This document shows positions 57,827-64,000 of a stretch of 64,000 bases of DNA, in pieces. Origin of the DNA: Bacteroidetes bacterium HGW-Bacteroidetes-5 (GTDB taxonomy: Bacteria > Bacteroidota > Bacteroidia > Bacteroidales > UBA932); the NCBI GenBank assembly GCA_002842515.1, contig PHDC01000001.1, positions 124,001-188,000 on the forward strand, given 5' to 3'. The notes under the pieces are model-generated. The model saw only the letters and a program-made list of their open reading frames with translations, was not told the DNA's origin and did not search any database. Made by a program: the position numbers and the translations under genes. The stretch's first letter is position 1. Every line of letters begins with the position of its first letter.

Positions 57827-58492
57827 TTATTTTATATTACCAAGATATTCAACTGCAGTTTGAGGGTTCTGAGCGTAAAAATCTGCTCCGATTCTTTTTG
57901 CGAAATCACTACTTAGAGGAGCACCGCCAACAATAATTTTTTGTTGAGGATAGATAGATTTTATCTCTCTTACCGATCTCTCCATTGACTCCATAGTAGT
58001 TGTGAGAAGTGCAGACATTCCAAGGACAGACCCGGGATTATCTCTTATTGCTTCTATAAATTGTTCCGATTTAACATCTACACCTAAGTCCATAACACTC
58101 CATCCGGACCCCTCTATCATCATTGATACTAAGTTTTTACCAATATCGTGAAGATCTCCTGCAACTGTTCCTACAATAAAAAGTCCCTTTTGTTTTAACT
58201 CTCCGGATGCAAAATATGGCTTTAGATGATGCATAGCGCTACTCATAGCTTTTGCCGACATAAGAACCTGCGGAACGAAAAGTTTTTTCTCTTTGAACAA
58301 CTCCCCGACAACTCCCATTGCGGGAATCATTGCTTTTGTAAGAATATCATTGGCATTAAGCCCGTCCCTTAGTGCTTCCATTGTAAGTTCGTCGGCTCCG
58401 GGTTCGCCTTTCATTTCGGGAGGATAGGGAGATTTTGAATCTATCTTCCCTTTCTGAATGCAAAATGATATTTTATCTATATAGCTATCCAT
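57827..58492 (-). CDS. Methyltransferase cognate corrinoid protein (B12-binding)
   Basis: N-terminal cap; GTVAGDLHDIGKNLVSMMIEGSGWSVMDLGVDV (DxHxxG); IIVGGAPLSSDFAKRIGADFYAQN. Confidence 0.93.
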   Translation of the reverse strand: MDSYIDKISFCIQKGKIDSKSPYPPEMKGEPGADELTMEALRDGLNANDILTKAMIPAMGVVGELFKEKKLFVPQVLMSAKAMSSAMHHLKPYFASGELKQKGLFIVGTVAGDLHDIGKNLVSMMIEGSGWSVMDLGVDVKSEQFIEAIRDNPGSVLGMSALLTTTMESMERSVREIKSIYPQQKIIVGGAPLSSDFAKRIGADFYAQNPQTAVEYLGNIK

Positions 58493-58535
58493 ATTCAGAG
58501 GTTTTAGACAAATTTAATAAAAAAATGAGGGTAGA

Positions 58536-59261
58536 TCATAGTCTTACCCTCTCAAATATTGCATTTGGAATTAATCTTAAAAAAAGAGCAACAAAAAACC
58601 ATCTTTTTGTAATATAAACAACCCCTTTTCTTCTTTTAACAGCAGATAGTATCTGAACAGAACTCTTCTGCACAGGTGCTATCCAAAAAGCCCCCTCTCC
58701 GTTTCCCATCGCAGTGTCTACAAACCCGGGCCTGATATCGGTAATCGATATTTTATTACCGTCACATCTCGATTTCTGTCGCAGGGCCTCCATATATCTC
58801 ATCTGAAAAGATTTAGATGCTGAGTATGATGGCGACATAGAGAACCCGCGAAATCCTGCAATAGATGTTATAGCTGAGAGATATCCCCCACCCCTTTTTT
58901 CAAAGTATTTATACGCCCAGTTTATAACGGTAGTGAAGCCTGTTACATTAGTATTGAGTGTCATAATCTCATAAGATAGCTCAAGCTCAGGATTTCTTTT
59001 TCCTGTTCCGGAACTTAAAATAAAGAGCTCTACATCCCCAAGTTGATTTGCAAGTTCACTCAAATTTGACTCAATATTTGAATAATCATCTACATCAAAA
59101 CTTTTTACAACATATGAGTTTGGTGCAGTATTATACAGATCATTCAACAGAGCCTCCCTTCTTCCGGTAATTCCCACTACATATCCATCCCTCACAAGCA
59201 GCTCAGCCAGCCCTTTTCCAATTCCCGAAGAGGCTCCAACAACAATTGCTCTTTTATCCAT
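58536..59261 (-). CDS. SDR family oxidoreductase
   Basis: AIVVGASSGIGKGLAELL; LSSGTG; YSASKSFQMRYMEAL. Confidence 0.9.
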   Translation of the reverse strand: MDKRAIVVGASSGIGKGLAELLVRDGYVVGITGRREALLNDLYNTAPNSYVVKSFDVDDYSNIESNLSELANQLGDVELFILSSGTGKRNPELELSYEIMTLNTNVTGFTTVINWAYKYFEKRGGGYLSAITSIAGFRGFSMSPSYSASKSFQMRYMEALRQKSRCDGNKISITDIRPGFVDTAMGNGEGAFWIAPVQKSSVQILSAVKRRKGVVYITKRWFFVALFLRLIPNAIFERVRL

Positions 59262-59324
59262 AAGGTCTTTGATTTATTATTTTAAATAACAAATTTAGAC
59301 ATTTAACCGAATAGAGAATCTACT

Positions 59325-59480
59325 TTAATAATTAACTACAAATCTGGAATCGGTAAAAATATCTCCATAGTACAAAATTGTATCATCACTGAGGTAGAGA
59401 TCTACTCTGTTATCTTCGCTTTCTGAGTCAAAGAGGTCATTTGCCAAGAAAAAAACCGAACTAAAATCTTTTGTATTCAT
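59325..59480 (-). CDS. Putative 51-aa acidic small protein (not in supplied ORF track)
   Basis: MNTKDFSSVFFLANDLFDSESEDNRVDLYLSDDTILYYGDIFTDSRFVVNY-stop; preceded by TATTTTTG -7 element at 59504-59511. Confidence 0.45.
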   Translation of the reverse strand: MNTKDFSSVFFLANDLFDSESEDNRVDLYLSDDTILYYGDIFTDSRFVVNY

Positions 59481-59503
59481 AATTTTTGATTTGAATTATG
59501 ATA

Positions 59504-59511
59504 CAAAAATA
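59504..59511 (-). promoter_or_regulatory. Bacteroidota-type -7 element (TATTTTTG) for the 51-aa ORF
   Basis: On - strand TTGACAAAATGCCAAACTATTTTTG. Confidence 0.5.
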
Positions 59512-59542
59512 GTTTGGCATTTTGTCAACTTATGTCAATATG

Positions 59543-61930
59543 CTAAAATTCATACCTGACAGAGAGAACAGGAACCATTCCCACACTTGTTGAATAAGAT
59601 TCAACAATCTTTCCCGACAGATATGAAAACCTATTTCTAGTGATGTTTTTTCTGTTTGTAAAATTTTGAATTTCAGCTAGAAATGTCCAAGAGCTTTTCA
59701 ATCTGTTTACTTTATAGCTTATTCCAATGTCTGCCCTCATATAGGGTGGCAGTTGTTTCCCGTATGTACGGAATATATCATAAACAACCCTTTTTCTGCT
59801 CAATGACAGATCCATATCTACGGGAGTATATCTGTATCCCCCGCGTAAAAAGCTTCTTAGATTAATACCTAAAATGTTCTGTCTACTCCTTCCTACGACA
59901 AACTCTTTTCCTGAGACAAAGTTGAATATAAAGCCGTTGTTAAAGTATGTATTGTACCACCTTTTATTTGGGGCCTTATATTTTGAATCAAATAGTGATG
60001 ATGAGAGCAAGAAGTAGAAGCTTCTGCTAAAATCTTTCTCTATTGTAATCTCTAGACCAGTATTGTATCCAACACCATCATTGTTCAATATTTGATCCGG
60101 AATTCCGTGGGTAGAGTTTATTATTGAAAACTGGCTTAATGGGTTAACAGAAGACGGTATTTTGCTAAGGCTCTGATAATATGCTTCAATAGAAAAAGTT
60201 GCATCTTCTGCCGGCATAACATTGTAACCTACTGTAAAGTGAAGAGAACGCATTGCCTTTAAGTTGAGGTTCTGTTCATCTCTTAAGTTGCCGGTTGTTT
60301 TTACCTTGTAGTTATATACTGACAACGGTTCAATTTTGGAGTGAAATCCCACACCTGCCAATATCTCCTGATTGTTTTTCAGCTGTAATTTGATTCCGGC
60401 CCTTGGCTCAATTAACACCTCATCTGTAACCCCACTGAAGAAGAGGTTAACTCCAGCATTAATTTCAATACTCTTAAATGGATTGTATTTCCATTGTAAA
60501 CTTGCATTTGTGTAGATCCCGTTAGCTCTCTTGTCGATGAGAGTGTCCTGTTTTTGTTGAGTTAACACTCTTTTAGCAAACATTTCGCCTGAAATGTAGT
60601 TTTGATTATATGTAGCTCTAAGAGTATTTCTGCTGTTGAATTTAGAATTTAGAAGCATAGAGACTCTCAACGATGGATACTCATATCTTTCAAGATAGTT
60701 TAGACTTTTATTAAATGAAGCATCAATAACATTCTCCTCCATACTCTCCTTCTGGTATGTAAAACCGACTGTAGTTCTAATATAGGTTCCTATTTCCGGG
60801 AAAATCATAAAATGTTTAATACCCGCAACAGCAACCATATAGTTGTAAATAAACTCACTCTTGTCCTCTATGGCTGAGGTCTGTTCGTTAATATTAACTT
60901 CATCTCCAACCAGACTGCTGCCACCGATACTAAAGAGTTCAAATGTGCCAAATCCTTTTGTCGGAACCGAGGTTTTAAAGGCCCAGTCAAATGCTCTGGG
61001 AGTAATCGCAGCATATTTAAAATCTATAATCTTTAGTTTCTGTAAAAATGAAAAATTGGAGTATCTTATATTTCCAAACCAAGAGCCCCCGTTTCTAAAG
61101 CCTGTAGGGCCCTCTGCAGATATCTCCGCGCCAATAACACCAACTCCAAAAGAGAACTCTTTTTTTGAGTTATTTCCGCTTCTTAATGTAAGATCCAACA
61201 CCCCGGAAATTGCATTTGAATACTCTGCCGGAAAGGCGGCCGTATAGAAGTCAAATCCTGAAATTGAGTTGGTTGTAATTAAAGAGTAAGCTCCTCCGGT
61301 TGTTCCCTGACCATCGGCAAGATGATTCGGGTTTGGAATTTCAATTCCCTCCAATCTCCACAAAAGAGATCTGGGGGAGTTCCCTCTAACAACAATTGAG
61401 TTATCTTCGTCGCTATTTGTTGCTGCAACACCGGGTAGGTTTGTAACCATACGGAGGGGATCATAATAGCCGCCGGCATACCTGGCTGCATCCTGACTCC
61501 TTACTCTTCTGGCACTTACAGTTGCCATAGAGTTGTTACTCTTTTTTTGATCTGAGCTTACTACGGCTTGCTGTATCTCCCCTCTTAATTCGGTAAGTTC
61601 AACTGAAATAATAATCTCCTTACCCGAACCTATAAGTATATCATTTACTGATGCAGAAGAGTACCCTATTGCATAGATATTCAGCGAGTGTCTGCCAACC
61701 GGAAGCGTTATAGAGAAGCTCCCTGTTGAGTCGGTTACTACTGTTTTTATTCCAACACCCGTCTTATTAGTAATAGTTGCGTGTGAAATTGGCAGGCGGC
61801 TCTCTTTATCAAGGATGACTCCGGTTAATTTTTGATTGTATGATTGTCCCGATATACCCCCGTTTATAAACAAGAGTAAGAACAGGAGAGCCGCTGTTTT
61901 AAAAGTAGTACCAAAAATATCTCTTATCAT
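59543..61930 (-). CDS. TonB-dependent receptor with N-terminal CarboxypepD_reg-like domain
   Basis: GVILDKESRLPISHATITNKTGVGIKTVVTDSTGSFSITLPVGRHSLNIYAIGY; plug VRGNSPRSLLWRLEGIEIPNPNH; C-terminal aromatic residue (RYEF). Confidence 0.9.
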   Translation of the reverse strand: MIRDIFGTTFKTAALLFLLLFINGGISGQSYNQKLTGVILDKESRLPISHATITNKTGVGIKTVVTDSTGSFSITLPVGRHSLNIYAIGYSSASVNDILIGSGKEIIISVELTELRGEIQQAVVSSDQKKSNNSMATVSARRVRSQDAARYAGGYYDPLRMVTNLPGVAATNSDEDNSIVVRGNSPRSLLWRLEGIEIPNPNHLADGQGTTGGAYSLITTNSISGFDFYTAAFPAEYSNAISGVLDLTLRSGNNSKKEFSFGVGVIGAEISAEGPTGFRNGGSWFGNIRYSNFSFLQKLKIIDFKYAAITPRAFDWAFKTSVPTKGFGTFELFSIGGSSLVGDEVNINEQTSAIEDKSEFIYNYMVAVAGIKHFMIFPEIGTYIRTTVGFTYQKESMEENVIDASFNKSLNYLERYEYPSLRVSMLLNSKFNSRNTLRATYNQNYISGEMFAKRVLTQQKQDTLIDKRANGIYTNASLQWKYNPFKSIEINAGVNLFFSGVTDEVLIEPRAGIKLQLKNNQEILAGVGFHSKIEPLSVYNYKVKTTGNLRDEQNLNLKAMRSLHFTVGYNVMPAEDATFSIEAYYQSLSKIPSSVNPLSQFSIINSTHGIPDQILNNDGVGYNTGLEITIEKDFSRSFYFLLSSSLFDSKYKAPNKRWYNTYFNNGFIFNFVSGKEFVVGRSRQNILGINLRSFLRGGYRYTPVDMDLSLSRKRVVYDIFRTYGKQLPPYMRADIGISYKVNRLKSSWTFLAEIQNFTNRKNITRNRFSYLSGKIVESYSTSVGMVPVLSVRYEF

Positions 61931-64000
61931 TAATTCTTAAACTTGACGATGCCTCTGTTTTTTCTGCCATCTATAAATATATAGAGAGGATTTTCAAAAC
62001 GAACAACTCTAAGGTGTTTGCTTTCAAAGTGAGGCTCCATCGAATTCAGAAGTTGAGAGTTAAAGATACCGTCACCCACATATGGGTTAATTGTTAAGTA
62101 ACCAATTCCGAAAGATGTCAGGTTTTGAAAAAAGTGAGTACCTTGACTCGGCTCAACTCTGAAATTTTTTAGTCCACACTCAACAATAACTTTTGCCTCA
62201 GATATGTGTGGCCATTTTATTGGGATACCCAGCCAAGGGTCGCTTGAACCCCATCTTCCCGGACCTATTAAAATGTAGCTTCTCCCCAACTCTTTCATCT
62301 TTGCGTTGACAGAGTTAATCTCCTGTGCAATCTCCACAGTGTGGGCACTGTCAAATGACTCCTCTCTCACATAGACAATATCTTGAATACCCTCAATAGA
62401 GCCCATACCCAATGCCATTTCAGCGTAAATAATTGCACTATTTGTATCTACTTCGTTCCAATCCAGAGATTTATTATCATTATTACTACTGATGGGTCTT
62501 ATCTGCAACAGACTGAAAATAGACTCTTCTCCTTTTGGAACATCCATATTTACAGCAAATTCAATCTCTACCGCCGAGTGCATTTCATTGTGACAGATCC
62601 TGAGAAGATCGCTCAGAATCTCTGCAAGCGGCATTGTGTCATATTTGAGAATATGTGAAAAAGTTATAATTTTCCTCCCCTCTTCCAGATTGCTATCCAC
62701 TATATTCTGACTCTGCATATCCCAGGTTGAGGCTACAAAGTTCATATTTCTGAAATGCTTGACCTGATTTATATCGAATTTATGAAGGTTTACAGAGTCG
62801 TTAACAGATGTTTTGAATTCATCAGGTTTAAGATCAAGAGCGTACATCTCATTTTGGGTATCTCTCAGTGAGAGCGCAGGTGTAGATAGCTGCAAAATAT
62901 GTTTTGGGTGCTTCGGAGAAAATCGCAGGGTCTTACCCCCCTCAACAACCAGTTTACCTAATCCGAATGCCATATTCACAATTCCCTCTTCCGGTTTTTC
63001 GGAGCCAATCGGATAGTAGTTTACAGACCTTGCTACACCGGATAGTGTTGGAAAAAAGTACCCGCTGTCTTCTGTTCCAACAACATCCTGAAGCACAACA
63101 GCCATCTTCTCTTCACTAAGCAGATTGGATGTAGCCAGGAGATAAGCTCTGCTGGATGAGAAGTAAATTGAAGCGTAGACACTTTTGATAGCCTTTCCCA
63201 AAAGCCTTAGCATCTGATCGTTATTTGTAGTATGAGGAATCATATAGGTAGAATATATTCCTGCAAAAGGCTGGTAGTGGGAGTCCTCTAATTTAGAGCT
63301 GGACCTTACGGCAATAGGGCCAGTTGCATTTGAGATGTAGACTCTAAGGTCTGCAACCAGAGACTCCGGAAGCCTTGAACTTACAAACTCAGAGAGTATC
63401 TCTTCGTCTGAAATATCTGAATTAATCACATATTGAAGTCCGTTTATTTGAATAAATTCGTCAAAATAATCTGTGGCAATAACTACGCTGCGGGGAATCA
63501 TTATTTTAACTCCTTGGTAACTATTAAGAAGATTGTACTTTTGCAACATATTATTTACAAATGCAATCCCTCTGGCCTTTCCTCCAAGAGATCCCTCACC
63601 AAGCCGTGCAAACCATATATAACTATTATAAGAGCCTCTGTCAAAACGGGCAACCACACCGTGTCCGAGCAGACTGCGATACTCTTTTATGGCTTGGACA
63701 ATATACTCTCTGAGTTCATCAATAGTTTCGAAATGGCTTTGGTGGGCGCTCTTTATTTTAGCGGCTAAAGAGAATAATCCCCTGGAATACATCCATTTAG
63801 ACAGTCTGTTTCTTGAACCGTGATAGATTAGAATATCTTCAGGAATTTCTGTAACAAGAGACTGAAGATCTTTAAGATCTTTTGCCCGGCCTATTATCTC
63901 CCCGGTGATAAGATCTCGGAAGATAAAGTCTCCAAATGCAAACTCATCACTTATATACTCACTTAACTGAATTAAAAGAGTCTTTGAATATTTTTCAAGA
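61930..64000 (-). CDS. PEP/pyruvate-binding (PPDK N-domain-like) protein; 5' end beyond window
   Basis: LGEGSLGGKARGIAFVNNML; GPIAVRSSSKLEDSHYQPFAGIYSTY. Reading frame is open past the Met at 63792 to the window edge (...EIPEDILIYHGSRNRLSKWMYSRG...). Confidence 0.85.
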   Translation of the reverse strand, partial: LEKYSKTLLIQLSEYISDEFAFGDFIFRDLITGEIIGRAKDLKDLQSLVTEIPEDILIYHGSRNRLSKWMYSRGLFSLAAKIKSAHQSHFETIDELREYIVQAIKEYRSLLGHGVVARFDRGSYNSYIWFARLGEGSLGGKARGIAFVNNMLQKYNLLNSYQGVKIMIPRSVVIATDYFDEFIQINGLQYVINSDISDEEILSEFVSSRLPESLVADLRVYISNATGPIAVRSSSKLEDSHYQPFAGIYSTYMIPHTTNNDQMLRLLGKAIKSVYASIYFSSSRAYLLATSNLLSEEKMAVVLQDVVGTEDSGYFFPTLSGVARSVNYYPIGSEKPEEGIVNMAFGLGKLVVEGGKTLRFSPKHPKHILQLSTPALSLRDTQNEMYALDLKPDEFKTSVNDSVNLHKFDINQVKHFRNMNFVASTWDMQSQNIVDSNLEEGRKIITFSHILKYDTMPLAEILSDLLRICHNEMHSAVEIEFAVNMDVPKGEESIFSLLQIRPISSNNDNKSLDWNEVDTNSAIIYAEMALGMGSIEGIQDIVYVREESFDSAHTVEIAQEINSVNAKMKELGRSYILIGPGRWGSSDPWLGIPIKWPHISEAKVIVECGLKNFRVEPSQGTHFFQNLTSFGIGYLTINPYVGDGIFNSQLLNSMEPHFESKHLRVVRFENPLYIFIDGRKNRGIVKFKN

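Noticed and set aside
1-64000. CRISPR arrays, prophage, transposons, toxin-antitoxin or defence islands
   Set aside because: No spaced direct repeats, integrase/transposase, or known defence proteins were seen.

Overview
The window is a gene-dense, AT-rich chromosomal segment from what is most likely an anaerobic member of Bacteroidota. The lineage call rests on repeated TAnnTTTG (-7) promoter-like elements, a TonB-dependent receptor with a CarboxypepD_reg-like domain, a head-GIN/DUF2807 protein and Bacteroidales-type gene content. I see no rRNA, tRNA, CRISPR array, phage or transposon. Main contents: (i) carA-carB; (ii) an apparent co-directional operon marR - hdrA-like - hdrC-like - hdrE/D-like fusion - cysteate-synthase-like PLP enzyme - SulP - EamA; (iii) a complete-looking lysine fermentation cluster (atoD-kal-kce-kdd-kdd'-kamA-kamB-kamC-kamD-kamE-atoA-thl) with two tandem kdd genes; (iv) housekeeping genes (queA, pyrD, cinA, pruA, htpG, DUF47-pit); (v) a compact corrinoid methyl-transfer cassette (corrinoid protein, G3E GTPase, MetH-activation-domain-like protein, UroD/MtaA-like methyltransferase). 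Non-coding items of note: an array of GTTACATATGTAAC-type operators around an XRE-family gene, a perfect 15-bp palindrome upstream of the lysine cluster, a twin inverted repeat upstream of a serine hydrolase, and an unlisted 51-aa ORF behind a Bacteroidota-type promoter. Best candidates for something undescribed are the Hdr-like/cysteate-synthase operon and the corrinoid cassette. All functional assignments come from reading the sequence, without database searches.
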